Below, piece by piece: positions 1 through 7,178 of a DNA stretch of 15,843 nt (positions are counted from its first letter, which is position 1; the number at the start of each line of letters is the position of its first letter). Below the pieces are notes generated by a model, which worked only from the letters and a program-made list of their open reading frames with translations, did not search any database and was not told where the DNA came from. Location of the stretch: contig JAIEOG010000154.1 in NCBI GenBank assembly GCA_019750655.1, positions 1-15,843 of the forward strand. Reading direction: 5' to 3'. Source of the DNA: a bacterium (GTDB lineage: Bacteria; Bdellovibrionota; FAC87; UBA2466). The position numbers were made by a program, and so were the translations under genes.

Positions 1-512
1 ATGCAGAAGGCGCAGTTCTTGATGCAGCCTTCAGAAACTTTCAGGTACGCGCGGTAAAAAGGCTGGGAGTTAATGCGCGGCGTGTGCTCGTCATGGATGT
101 ACTTAGGATTTTTGAATCCAAAGTCTTCCTCTTTTTTGCCGGCGACGAAATCCAAGAGATTACCGTATTGACCCGTGCCCACGAACGCATCGACTTCGGG
201 GAACGAAACTTTCAAATCGGCTTTGTAGCGCTGGGGCAAGCAGCCCGTGACGATCAAACGCTCGCACTTACCGGTTTTCTTCTGTTCGGCAGCATCCAAA
301 ATAGCGTCGATAGATTCACGTTTGGAATCGTTAATGAAGCTGCAGGTATTGACGATGATGACATTGGCGTCGGCAGCGTCTTCCACCACCTTAAAGCCAT
401 CGCCCACGGAAATGCCGAGCATGACTTCTGTATCGACGAGGTTCTTCGGGCAGCCCAAGCTGTGGAAGAAGATCTTCTTATCGGTGATTGGTTTTGGCGT
501 CGCTTCGGACAT
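1..512 (-). CDS. rimO: Ribosomal protein S12 methylthiotransferase RimO, N-terminal part (runs off window edge)
   Basis: RimO is a radical-SAM enzyme that adds a methylthio group to an aspartate of ribosomal protein S12. The 170 complete codons seen here encode the N-terminal MTTase domain and the start of the radical-SAM domain. The hallmark SLGCPKNLVDTEVMLG lies at residues 18-33. Cys21, Cys57 (NTCSF) and Cys91 (VTGCL) are the expected ligands of the auxiliary [4Fe-4S] cluster. Cys163, Cys167 and Cys170 form the radical-SAM CxxxCxxC (CIKNCAFC), reached just before the window ends. SLGCPKN favours RimO over MiaB, which modifies tRNA. The ATG at 512 is 2 nt after the yajQ stop with no clear ribosome-binding site of its own, so translation is probably coupled to yajQ. 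The rest of the radical-SAM domain and the TRAM domain lie outside the window. Confidence 0.93.
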   Translation of the reverse strand, partial: MSEATPKPITDKKIFFHSLGCPKNLVDTEVMLGISVGDGFKVVEDAADANVIIVNTCSFINDSKRESIDAILDAAEQKKTGKCERLIVTGCLPQRYKADLKVSFPEVDAFVGTGQYGNLLDFVAGKKEEDFGFKNPKYIHDEHTPRINSQPFYRAYLKVSEGCIKNCAFC

Positions 513-514
513 TC

Positions 515-1006
515 TTAATCCCGGAAATTAGTGAATTCGAAGTCCATGCCCAGATCCGTATTTCGGATCATGCCAATGGCTTCTTGCAGATCGTCGCGCT
601 TCTTGCCGGTAACGCGGACTTGTTCGTCCTGGATCTGCGATTGCACTTTGAGTTTTGCGTCTTTGATTAACTGGTTAATCTTTTTTGCCTTCTCCGAGGG
701 GATTCCCTGCTGGAGCGTGACCTTCTGGCGAATCGTGCCCTCGATGGCCGCTTCCGTGGAACCAAAGGTCATATTTTTGATCGAGATGCCGCGCTTGATC
801 AGTTTCGATTGCACGATGTCGGTAAGCGCTTTGAGCTTGTAATCATCGTCCGCCAACAGCGTGATTTCTTTTTTCTTCGCGTCCCAATCGATCTTGCTCT
901 TGGAACCTTTGAAGTCGTAGCGCTGGGATACTTCTTTTTGCGCTTGGTTGATCGCGTTATCTACTTCCTGCAGATTCACGTTCACCACAATATCGAAAGA
1001 CGGCAT
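515..1006 (-). CDS. yajQ: YajQ family nucleotide / cyclic-di-GMP-binding protein
   Basis: 163 residues, the usual length of YajQ (formerly UPF0234). The start MPSFDIVVNVNLQEVDNA, the internal RYDFKGSKS and the end MDFEFTNFRD are characteristic of the family. Family members have two ferredoxin-like (RRM-like) domains and bind nucleotides; some proteobacterial members bind cyclic-di-GMP and act on transcription, but the role here is not shown by the sequence. I chose the ATG at 1006 because it gives the canonical N-terminus and is preceded by GAGGAGAAGG, a good ribosome-binding site; an in-frame upstream ATG at 1063 would add 19 residues not typical of the family. It is the first gene of a two-gene unit with rimO. 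The 165 nt between it and the divergent gene at 1172 show no convincing promoter boxes. Confidence 0.93.
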   Translation of the reverse strand: MPSFDIVVNVNLQEVDNAINQAQKEVSQRYDFKGSKSKIDWDAKKKEITLLADDDYKLKALTDIVQSKLIKRGISIKNMTFGSTEAAIEGTIRQKVTLQQGIPSEKAKKINQLIKDAKLKVQSQIQDEQVRVTGKKRDDLQEAIGMIRNTDLGMDFEFTNFRD

Positions 1007-1171
1007 CCTTCTCCTCACGGGTAAGTGTGCGAAGGACATAGCCGTTTTCGCGCCTTTTCGCAATCTAGCACCCCCGGCAGGGGCTTCCCTTCAGCTTTCA
1101 TACAGTTAACTGCGGATGAACTCGCCACAAAGCACTTTGCCTTGGTTGCTAGCTCAGGTAAGCCCTTTCGG

Positions 1172-2632
1172 ATGGAAAAATTACGCACCCTAATTTGCGG
1201 TCTGCTTCTCGCGATTAGCCCCTGCTGGGCGGGCCAAAAGGACCAACCCGAGAATCTCCACGATGTTTTTCAGCGGCTCTTTAGCCCAACCCCCATAGCG
1301 CCCAATCCCCGTCTCGCTTGCGCGCGGTCTTTGGCGATTTTGGCCGATGACCTCATGCCGTATGCCCCGGAAGGCTACCGTGTGGTCGATATCCGCAGCG
1401 TGAAAGCTTCGCAATTAGCCGCAGTTCTCCACAGTCTCGGGGCCAATAACGTCATCGCCGACAGCGCGTATTTAGGGAAGGTAGATGCTGCTACCGCCGA
1501 CTGGCTGCCGCAGCTGGGGAACATCCCAGTTTCTGACTCTACGCCGTTAGGGCACACCCTTTTTGGCCACGGCGCCGACCGGCATTTGCGCATCGCCTTG
1601 GCTTTGCCTTACGAGCTCGGGGGCAACTCGCCGCAGTTTTCTCGCATGTTCGCGGCTTACGTCGCAGGGCAAGCGCAGCTGAAACAGGCGATTCCATTGA
1701 TTGAAGCAAAACTAGTAGCGGAGCGTTCTGAAGAGGCTAAGCTGATGTACCAGATTGCGCTCGCGCAGTTAAAAGGCGAGTCGCAAACCGATACCTTGCT
1801 CCAGATGTTTCTATCTCCGGGTGGCCAAGCTCGGTTCTCCACGAACAACCTGGTTTATTACCACTACCCCGCAGTACCCGGCCGAACGCCAGTGTTGCAC
1901 CCGTTTGTGCTTTCCACGCAGGGCGCGGGCGCATTGGGCCTGGCGTTTGTCGGCAGCACGGATGCCGCAAAGGCGGCCCTGGTGAATGAGAACTTGCTAG
2001 CGTATCTACAGCTTCTCTATGTGCCGGTGCGTGCCAACTCTCCAGACGGCACGAATTACCAGGTCCGTTTGCTTAATGACCCCCCGGAGGAGGGGGGCCA
2101 TGGTGGTAGGCAGTACCACAGCTCTGCGGGGTATCTCGCAAACGCCGTGATTTTCAGTCTTGGCATGCGGAATGTTGAAGCAGCCTACCCATTCCTCGAA
2201 GAGATTTTCATGGGGCTTGGCCATGCATCGCCCACGCCACAGACAGTCGACTTCCCCATCGGCGGGGGCGCTACGATTCCCATGTTCCGCCAGCTAAATG
2301 CGGACCGTATCCCGATGCCATCCTTGCTGGAAGCCATGTACCGCATCAACCCGGAAGCAACGAAAAAAGCGGTGGCTAAAAAGCTCGGTGAGTTCCGCTT
2401 GGTGACGATTGCCGCTAATGAGAATCGCCTGATGGCGAGCGTTGGGCTGCCGGAAGATACCGAGGGAACTGTCCAGATGAACGCGCTCTACCTCGACGGT
2501 AAGCTCTACATGGCCATTAAGGAACTACTCAGCGCCAAGGATAGCGCGGAGCTGCTAGCAGCCTACCCGCCCATCCCACGCAAAACCCATGGCGACGGCC
2601 CCCCGTCTCTGCCCATCGCACCCGAGGAATAG
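1172..2632 (+). CDS. Exported protein of unknown function with HEAT-like helical segment
   Basis: I do not recognise this 486-residue protein. The N-terminus MEKLRTLICGLLLAISPCWA is a Sec signal peptide with likely cleavage after Ala20, so the product is periplasmic or outer-membrane associated. I chose the ATG at 1172 because it places the signal peptide at the very N-terminus; the frame is open upstream to 1025 but that extension is not protein-like. Residues about 160-205 look like paired amphipathic helices resembling a HEAT/TPR-type repeat (inference). A Gly-rich loop (residues 303-313, DPPEEGGHGG) and a proline-rich tail (465-486) follow. I see no catalytic motif. It is divergent from yajQ and followed by another exported protein 116 nt downstream on the same strand. 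The ribosome-binding site is weak (CAGGTAAG about 10 nt upstream). Confidence 0.8.
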   Translation: MEKLRTLICGLLLAISPCWAGQKDQPENLHDVFQRLFSPTPIAPNPRLACARSLAILADDLMPYAPEGYRVVDIRSVKASQLAAVLHSLGANNVIADSAYLGKVDAATADWLPQLGNIPVSDSTPLGHTLFGHGADRHLRIALALPYELGGNSPQFSRMFAAYVAGQAQLKQAIPLIEAKLVAERSEEAKLMYQIALAQLKGESQTDTLLQMFLSPGGQARFSTNNLVYYHYPAVPGRTPVLHPFVLSTQGAGALGLAFVGSTDAAKAALVNENLLAYLQLLYVPVRANSPDGTNYQVRLLNDPPEEGGHGGRQYHSSAGYLANAVIFSLGMRNVEAAYPFLEEIFMGLGHASPTPQTVDFPIGGGATIPMFRQLNADRIPMPSLLEAMYRINPEATKKAVAKKLGEFRLVTIAANENRLMASVGLPEDTEGTVQMNALYLDGKLYMAIKELLSAKDSAELLAAYPPIPRKTHGDGPPSLPIAPEE

Positions 2633-2640
2633 GCTCGGTT

Positions 2641-2656
2641 TGTAACCCGGGTTACA
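2641..2656. repeat. Perfect 16-bp palindrome between two exported-protein genes
   Basis: TGTAACCCGGGTTACA reads identically on both strands. It starts 8 nt after the stop of the gene ending at 2632 and lies about 90 nt before the next start. No T-run follows it, so it is not an ordinary intrinsic terminator. The even, loop-free symmetry is more typical of a dimeric repressor or activator site. Its function is inferred, not shown. Confidence 0.45.
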
Positions 2657-2724
2657 CGGGTCCAGGCACGCAAGGCGGTTAAAGACCCCTTTTTCTCCCC
2701 GTCTCCGGCGAGAGGTTTATAAAC

Positions 2725-2743
2725 GCCTCCTAATTTCGGAGGT
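2725..2743 (+). promoter_or_regulatory. Hairpin that masks the ribosome-binding site of the gene at 2749
   Basis: CCTCC (2726-2730) pairs with GGAGG (2738-2742) across a 7-nt loop, with a possible G-U extension at 2725/2743. GGAGG is the Shine-Dalgarno sequence, 6 nt before the ATG. When folded, the small stem would cover the whole site, so translation could depend on melting or on a binding factor. The stem is seen directly; regulation is inferred. Confidence 0.45.
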
Positions 2744-2748
2744 ACGCG

Positions 2749-3684
2749 ATGCGTTTTACATACGTGTTCTTGAGTCTGTGGGTGGGACTGGCTGGGATAG
2801 CTTGTGGGGAAGCGCCGTCGGTGGCGGATAAAATCCAGACAATCCGAGGTTCCCTCGTTGAGATCGAAAAAACCCTGCGCGAAAAAGGCCAGCGCCTCGA
2901 TAAAAAGGAAATCGAGCGCCTGCATGGCGAAGGGAGATTCCGGGGCCTCTTGAGCAGTGGCTCTTTCCGTATCGATGGCTCGGCAGATATGGATCTTTCT
3001 AAGTACCGCCAATACGGCCTGCGCGTTTGTTCCGACGATGCGCTTGTGCTGAAGGTCGGGATGGAAGACGTCAACCGCACTTGGGTGAGCCGTTTCAAAG
3101 AAGACAAAGAAGCTTGCGGTGCCTTTGAGTACCATTGGTACACAAAACAAGCGGAGCAAGATCGTTTAGAGGCCCTGGCGCGCAAAAAAGGCCGCCCACT
3201 CGTTTGCGGTATCCACGTCGATTACCGCGGGTCTTCTAAAGACTATCTCAACTCCGGCCGCTTTGATGCTTACAAGGAAGACGACGCATCGATGTACGGC
3301 GACTGGGATAAAACCTACGCGTCACTAGCGCCTTGTGAAGGCGCCATGTCGGGAACTCAGTACGAAGCTTTCCGCGCAAAAACAAAAGAGCTTGCGGGAT
3401 TGGCGGACGAATTGCGTAGCGGAGCGCTCAGTTCCGAGGAAAGCGCTCTAGTCGATAGGCTCACGGAAACGCTCTCGTCGACACTCATCTACGGGCAGTT
3501 TTATTCCCTGAACAGCAACCGCCGGCAGGCGGCCGTACTCTACGACACATTCACTCTCCCCAATGGCCTGCAATGGCAGCGCGTTCGGTTGGGATCTGTC
3601 GTCGAAGGAGTGGAAGTTACGGGCGAGGCTTTGGGTTTTCCCCCAAAGGTCGTGAAGGAAGATAGCTACTTTTTTATCTACTAG
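2749..3684 (+). CDS. Exported protein of unknown function with four mature cysteines
   Basis: 311 residues that I do not recognise. MRFTYVFLSLWVGLAGIACG is a signal peptide. Cleavage by signal peptidase I near residues 20-22 is likely. Cys19 sits in GIAC, which resembles a lipobox but has Gly at the -3 position, so a lipoprotein is possible but not favoured. Residues 25-60 are charged and helical and may form a short coiled coil. Mature cysteines at 94, 123, 153 and 196 could form two disulfides, in keeping with an oxidising periplasm. Strongly charged segments (residues 110-145 and 160-190) and an aromatic C-terminus (SYFFIY) are present, and there is no enzymatic motif. The start is fixed by GGAGG 6 nt upstream and by the signal peptide. 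Its stop overlaps the lolA stop on the other strand. Confidence 0.8.
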   Translation: MRFTYVFLSLWVGLAGIACGEAPSVADKIQTIRGSLVEIEKTLREKGQRLDKKEIERLHGEGRFRGLLSSGSFRIDGSADMDLSKYRQYGLRVCSDDALVLKVGMEDVNRTWVSRFKEDKEACGAFEYHWYTKQAEQDRLEALARKKGRPLVCGIHVDYRGSSKDYLNSGRFDAYKEDDASMYGDWDKTYASLAPCEGAMSGTQYEAFRAKTKELAGLADELRSGALSSEESALVDRLTETLSSTLIYGQFYSLNSNRRQAAVLYDTFTLPNGLQWQRVRLGSVVEGVEVTGEALGFPPKVVKEDSYFFIY

Positions 3685-4334
3685 CGCTCTTCGAAAGCAT
3701 CGTTCGCCTGCTTTTCGTAGCGGAAAGTTTTTTCCGAGAAGGGTAGGTTGCGTTTGATGTTTTTGAATTCGACGGTCACGGTCGAGTCCGGGCTCTCGGT
3801 AGTCAGTGTGCGGAGCACGTAGCCATTCTTATCGAGGCGGGCGGTGAGCGTTTCGTTGCCACCCGCTTTAGGGATGAGCTCGAGAACAGCTTCACGTTCG
3901 TTTTCTTTGACGAGTTTTACTTTGTAGAAGTCTTTGAACTTGCCGGTGCCGGCGAGAACTTGCAGCGAGGACTTCGCGAGGTTCTTCGAGACGTCGGCTT
4001 CGTGAGTGACGGCGCGCGATTTGCGCCGCGTGTTTTCCGTGATTTCCCAATACTCTTTGCCGTTCAAAAGCTGCGTCGCTTTGGCGGTCTTGTCTTCCCA
4101 GCGCATCTTGAGAGGCTTTTCGACGGCAATCACGCCGCGGCTCGGCTCTTCGTCGAGGCCCGGGGTTTTGGATTTGATCGTCTGGATAAAATCGGCTTCG
4201 TAGGACGTCGTCTTGTCCCAGCTCGCTTGCAAGTTTTCTAGCGAAGCATCGGCAGCGGCTTGGCTAACGGCGGGTTTTGCAGCGGGGCCCGCTGCGTTGA
4301 GTAGGGTGACGGCAATCAGTGCGAGAAATTTCAT
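3681..4334 (-). CDS. lolA: Outer-membrane lipoprotein carrier protein LolA
   Basis: LolA is the periplasmic chaperone that takes lipoproteins from the inner-membrane LolCDE complex to the outer membrane. The 217-residue protein begins with a signal peptide (MKFLALIAVTLLNAAGPAA). Family features follow in order: a helical start with SYEADFIQTIKS (44-55), RGVIAVEKPLKMRWE (66-80, matching the usual 'G.....P..mrWe' strand pair), LLNGKEYWEI (89-98), and a hydrophobic strand-rich C-terminal half. Overall similarity is in pattern rather than long identity, which is normal for LolA. It is the second gene after ftsK (38-nt gap), an arrangement common in proteobacteria. No good ribosome-binding site precedes the ATG, so it may depend on ftsK transcription and translation. 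It ends inside the convergent gene, with no room for a terminator. Confidence 0.88.
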   Translation of the reverse strand: MKFLALIAVTLLNAAGPAAKPAVSQAAADASLENLQASWDKTTSYEADFIQTIKSKTPGLDEEPSRGVIAVEKPLKMRWEDKTAKATQLLNGKEYWEITENTRRKSRAVTHEADVSKNLAKSSLQVLAGTGKFKDFYKVKLVKENEREAVLELIPKAGGNETLTARLDKNGYVLRTLTTESPDSTVTVEFKNIKRNLPFSEKTFRYEKQANDAFEER

Positions 4335-4372
4335 GGCGCCACTGTCTCACGGCCTGGCACCCCCGTGCAAAC

Positions 4373-6658
4373 TCAGAGCGAATTGACGAGCACGGGGCGG
4401 CGTTTGGACGCGCCGGAGGATCCGCCTACCACGCCTTGCTTTTCCATCTCTTCCATCAGCGAAGCGGCGCGGTTATAGCCGATTTTCAGGTGGCGTTGGA
4501 TGAGCGAGATGCTGGCTTCGCCCTTTTCGGTGACCAGGCGCACGGCGCGGTCGTAAAGCGCGCCTTCGTTATCGTCCATGTCACTGCCGCCGTCTTCAAG
4601 CGAACTCTCTTCCTGCACTTGGAGCAGGCGCTCGTCATATTCCGGTTCACCCTGGGCGCGTAGGTGCTGCACCGTCTGGTCGAGATCTGCGTCGGAAATA
4701 TACGCGCCTTGGATGCGTTTGAGCGAAGTGAAGCCCGCGGAGTGGAAGAGCATATCGCCATTGCCCAGCAAGCGATCTGCGCCCGTGCGATCCAAGATCG
4801 TTTTAGAGTCGATCGAAGAGGCCACGCGGAAGGAAATGCGGCTTGGGAAGTTGGCTTTGATGGTTCCCGTCACGACGTCGGTCGAAGGACGCTGCGTTGC
4901 CAAAACCAAGTGGATGCCGCTCGCGCGCGCTTTTTGGGCCAAGCGCGCAATCGAGAGTTCCACTTCCTTCGGCACGACGGCCATTAAATCGGCGTATTCG
5001 TCGATCACCACGACGATGTAAGGCAGGGTCGGGTTTTCTTCTGTTTCGCCCTTTTCCAAAACGCGGTCATTGTAAGCATCGACATGGCGCACTTGGCATT
5101 GGTGCATGAGCGCGTACCGGCGCTCCATTTCTTCGACGGCCCAGCGTAGTGCCAAAGCGGCCTTGCGAGAGTCGACGACAACGGGCAGCAACAAGTGCGG
5201 GATACCCTCGTAAGCCGACAGCTCCACCATCTTCGGGTCGACGAGGATAAGTTTGAGCTGTTTCGGCGTATGGCGGTAAACCAAGCTGCAAATCAACGTG
5301 TTGATAAACACGGATTTACCCGTCCCTGTGCTACCCGCGACGAGCAAGTGCGGCATCGCCGCCAAGCCAGCAATCGCGGGCTCGCCGGAAGCCAAGCGGC
5401 CTAGAACTAAAGGCAGCTTCACATCAGGACCGTAAAAAGACGTTTCTTCGACGATATCTTTGAAATGCACCATCTCGCGGTGCGGAGAAGGGATTTCGAT
5501 ACCGACGACAGGTTTGCCCGGGATGGGCGCCACAATGCGCACGGAGAGCACGCTCAAAGCGAGCGTTAGATCGTCCGACAGGTTTGCAATCTCTTTGATC
5601 TTCACACCGCTCGCCGGTTTGAATTCGTACACGGTAATCACAGGCCCGGGGGAGATGTGCACGACTTCGCCATCCACGCCGAAATCGCGCAGTTTCTCGA
5701 CGAGAATTTTGCTCTTCTCCATGTACCAATTACGATCAACCGTCTTGGCTTTGGAATCGGCGCGTCCCGAAAGCGCTTTTAACGGAGGCAAAGCAAATGG
5801 CCCCACGTTGGTGCGGATCTTTGCGGGCTTGGAGGAGGATGCAGGCTTCTTGACGACGAGTTTTTCAATCTCGGCGTCGCGTTCCACGGTAGCTAACGGC
5901 ACAGGGAAAAGGCTGGGCTCCGGAGACAAGGGTGAAAAGGCCAGCTGCACCGGCGGTGCAATCGGTACAATCGCCGAGGAAACGGGAAGTTCCAAAGTGG
6001 GCATCGTGGGGAGCGTGGGGGCTACTTCTTCCTTCGCTGCCACCTTTTTCGGCTGGCGCCATTCGATCGCCCGCACTTTTTCTACGAAAGCGGCGAACCA
6101 GACGGACAGCCGGCGCGCAAAAGTGGTGCTCGCGGCAGTAACGCTGACGCGGAACGCCAGAACGACAGAGACCAGGGTGAGAACAATCGCCCAAAATGCC
6201 GCTCCCTGATTGCCTGTGAGGTAACTCAACGCATCATGCAGCAAAGTCCCTAGCGCCCCACCGGCATGCCGGAGCTTCCAAGGTACCCAGCTTTTCGGGA
6301 AAAGACTTTGAAGTAACAGACTCAGCGATACCAATAACGCAGCGCTGCTACGCCAGACTAAGGGTTTATCAGCGGCCTTACGCAGGCCCGCAGCTCCCAG
6401 TAGGGCAACCAGCCCAAACGCAGCTAATCCAAAGGCTTGGAGCAGGGCGTCAGCCAGAATGCTGCCTGTCCTCCCCATCCAGTTTTCAAACGCTTGCCGC
6501 GTTGACCAGGTGCTCCAGGACGGGTCCTGGGGGGAGTAACTAGCTAGCGAAGCCAGCAGGTATAAAGCCCCCGCCATCCAGAGGAGCCGTTTGAGCTCCA
6601 AAAGGGAAGACGGATCGGTCGTTGCCGGACTAGTCCGGGCTTTGCGTTCGATGATCAT
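4373..6658 (-). CDS. ftsK: DNA translocase FtsK (FtsK/SpoIIIE family)
   Basis: FtsK sits at the division septum and pumps DNA so that chromosome dimers are resolved and termini cleared. The 761 residues contain about four N-terminal membrane segments (roughly 25-42, 70-92, 103-120, 152-172) and a short Pro/Val-rich linker (200-300). The alpha/beta motor follows, with Walker A GSTGTGKS at 442-449, DPKMVELSAYEGIPHL near 474-488, Walker B VVVIDEYADL at 549-558 and LATQRPSTDVVTG at 586-598. A C-terminal winged-helix gamma domain (about 700-758, including IGYNRAASLMEEMEKQG) would read KOPS-type sequences. The length matches short-linker family members rather than the 1329-residue E. coli protein. 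The ATG at 6658 lacks a ribosome-binding site. The gene is read from a consensus promoter about 60 nt upstream and co-transcribed with lolA. Confidence 0.97.
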   Translation of the reverse strand: MIIERKARTSPATTDPSSLLELKRLLWMAGALYLLASLASYSPQDPSWSTWSTRQAFENWMGRTGSILADALLQAFGLAAFGLVALLGAAGLRKAADKPLVWRSSAALLVSLSLLLQSLFPKSWVPWKLRHAGGALGTLLHDALSYLTGNQGAAFWAIVLTLVSVVLAFRVSVTAASTTFARRLSVWFAAFVEKVRAIEWRQPKKVAAKEEVAPTLPTMPTLELPVSSAIVPIAPPVQLAFSPLSPEPSLFPVPLATVERDAEIEKLVVKKPASSSKPAKIRTNVGPFALPPLKALSGRADSKAKTVDRNWYMEKSKILVEKLRDFGVDGEVVHISPGPVITVYEFKPASGVKIKEIANLSDDLTLALSVLSVRIVAPIPGKPVVGIEIPSPHREMVHFKDIVEETSFYGPDVKLPLVLGRLASGEPAIAGLAAMPHLLVAGSTGTGKSVFINTLICSLVYRHTPKQLKLILVDPKMVELSAYEGIPHLLLPVVVDSRKAALALRWAVEEMERRYALMHQCQVRHVDAYNDRVLEKGETEENPTLPYIVVVIDEYADLMAVVPKEVELSIARLAQKARASGIHLVLATQRPSTDVVTGTIKANFPSRISFRVASSIDSKTILDRTGADRLLGNGDMLFHSAGFTSLKRIQGAYISDADLDQTVQHLRAQGEPEYDERLLQVQEESSLEDGGSDMDDNEGALYDRAVRLVTEKGEASISLIQRHLKIGYNRAASLMEEMEKQGVVGGSSGASKRRPVLVNSL
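6625..6638. repeat. 14-bp perfect palindrome in the ftsK N-terminal codons
   Basis: CCGGACTAGTCCGG falls about 20 nt inside ftsK (codons 7-11). In the mRNA it can form a GC-rich stem close to a start codon that has no Shine-Dalgarno sequence. It may be chance coding, but the position could reduce initiation. Confidence 0.3.
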
Positions 6659-6692
6659 AGGATTGTGGGTGTTGGGGAGTTAGCTAACAGGG

Positions 6693-6713
6693 ACTGAGCA
6701 GTAGATGCTCAGT
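6693..6713 (-). promoter_or_regulatory. 8-bp inverted repeat at the predicted ftsK transcription start
   Basis: ACTGAGCA (6693-6700) and TGCTCAGT (6706-6713) are exact reverse complements separated by GTAGA. The repeat lies just downstream of the ftsK -10 box, so it covers the expected +1. It could be an operator for a dimeric regulator or a 5'-end stem-loop on the ftsK-lolA mRNA. A second palindrome, GTTAGCTAAC, lies at 6679-6688 in the same leader. Confidence 0.45.
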
Positions 6714-6717
6714 AATA

Positions 6718-6745
6718 ATTATAACTTAGTGACGTTCCCTGTCAA
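6718..6745 (-). promoter_or_regulatory. Sigma70-type promoter of ftsK-lolA
   Basis: Read on the minus strand, TTGACA (6745-6740) is followed after 16 nt by TATAAT (6723-6718); both hexamers match consensus exactly. Transcription would start near 6711, giving a leader of about 53 nt before the ftsK ATG at 6658. Its -35 box is one arm of an inverted repeat shared with the csp promoter. Confidence 0.8.
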
Positions 6746-6754
6746 TGCATCGGC

Positions 6755-6782
6755 TTGACAGGCGGGTGCTCGTTGTTATCAT
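6755..6782 (+). promoter_or_regulatory. Sigma70-type promoter of csp
   Basis: TTGACA (6755-6760), a 16-nt spacer and TATCAT (6777-6782, one mismatch to consensus). The predicted start near 6789 gives a leader of about 115 nt before the csp ATG, long for a 70-codon gene but typical of cold-shock genes. Confidence 0.72.
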
Positions 6783-6837
6783 CTTTCTGGGATGGGGGGA
6801 GACCCGGAAGTTATCGAAGTCACCCAGCCTTTAAAAT

Positions 6838-6876
6838 TCCAAGAGCAGTCTCGCTGTCAGGACCACAGCTCTTGGA
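6838..6876 (+). promoter_or_regulatory. Stem-loop in the csp 5' untranslated leader
   Basis: TCCAAGAGC (6838-6846) pairs exactly with GCTCTTGGA (6868-6876) around a 21-nt loop, giving a 9-bp stem. It lies between the predicted transcription start and the AAGGAG at about 6892. Long structured leaders that change fold with temperature are known for E. coli cspA; a similar role here is inferred. Confidence 0.5.
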
Positions 6877-6904
6877 CACATGGGTTAATTGAAGGAGATG
6901 GGGT

Positions 6905-7117
6905 ATGCCGACTGGCTTCGTGAAGTGGTTTAACGACAACAAGGGGTATGGGTTTATTGAGCAGGAAGGTGGCGCAGATGTTTTCGTGCACTTCTCTGCA
7001 ATCGAGGGCGAAGGTTTCAAATCGCTCACCGAGGGGATGGAAGTCGAATTCGACATGACCCAGGGTCCGAAAGGCCCCCAGGCCACTCGCGTGCGCAAGC
7101 TCAAAGGCAACGCTTAA
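6905..7117 (+). CDS. Cold-shock domain protein (CspA family)
   Basis: 70 residues, a complete single cold-shock domain. Members bind single-stranded RNA/DNA and act as RNA chaperones or antiterminators. The start MPTGFVKWFNDNKGYGFIEQ contains the family FVKWFN and RNP1 (KGYGFI, 13-18); RNP2 is DVFVHF (25-30). The five-stranded barrel is complete, ending TRVRKLKGNA. The ATG is preceded by GAAGGAGATGGGGT, giving a strong AAGGAG ribosome-binding site. It is monocistronic: its own promoter lies at 6755-6782 and a strong terminator at 7141-7174. Not every Csp is cold-induced, so the trigger cannot be named from sequence alone, but the long structured leader fits post-transcriptional control. Confidence 0.97.
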   Translation: MPTGFVKWFNDNKGYGFIEQEGGADVFVHFSAIEGEGFKSLTEGMEVEFDMTQGPKGPQATRVRKLKGNA

Positions 7118-7140
7118 GCCTTCTAGTTTAGAATCGAGAG

Positions 7141-7174
7141 AGGGTGGGTCGAGCAGACCCACCCTTTTTCTTTT
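7141..7174 (+). terminator. Intrinsic terminator of csp
   Basis: A perfect 10-bp GC-rich stem, AGGGTGGGTC (7141-7150) with GACCCACCCT (7156-7165), loop GAGCA, followed by TTTTTCTTTT. It is 23 nt past the csp stop and separates csp from rho. Confidence 0.93.
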
Positions 7175-7178
7175 AGTA

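Noticed and set aside
1007..1171. Promoters in the yajQ / exported-protein divergent spacer
   Set aside because: Candidates such as TTGCGA-17-TATGTC on the minus strand match consensus too poorly to list.
2563..3159. 198-codon open frame on the minus strand across the two exported-protein genes
   Set aside because: Overlaps both signal-peptide genes in antisense, with no start signal and no protein-like pattern; the plus-strand genes have good starts.
5460..6209. 249-codon open frame on the plus strand opposite ftsK
   Set aside because: It is antisense to the unmistakable ftsK frame, has low-complexity Ser/Thr/Arg content and no ribosome-binding site; a by-product of ftsK codon bias.
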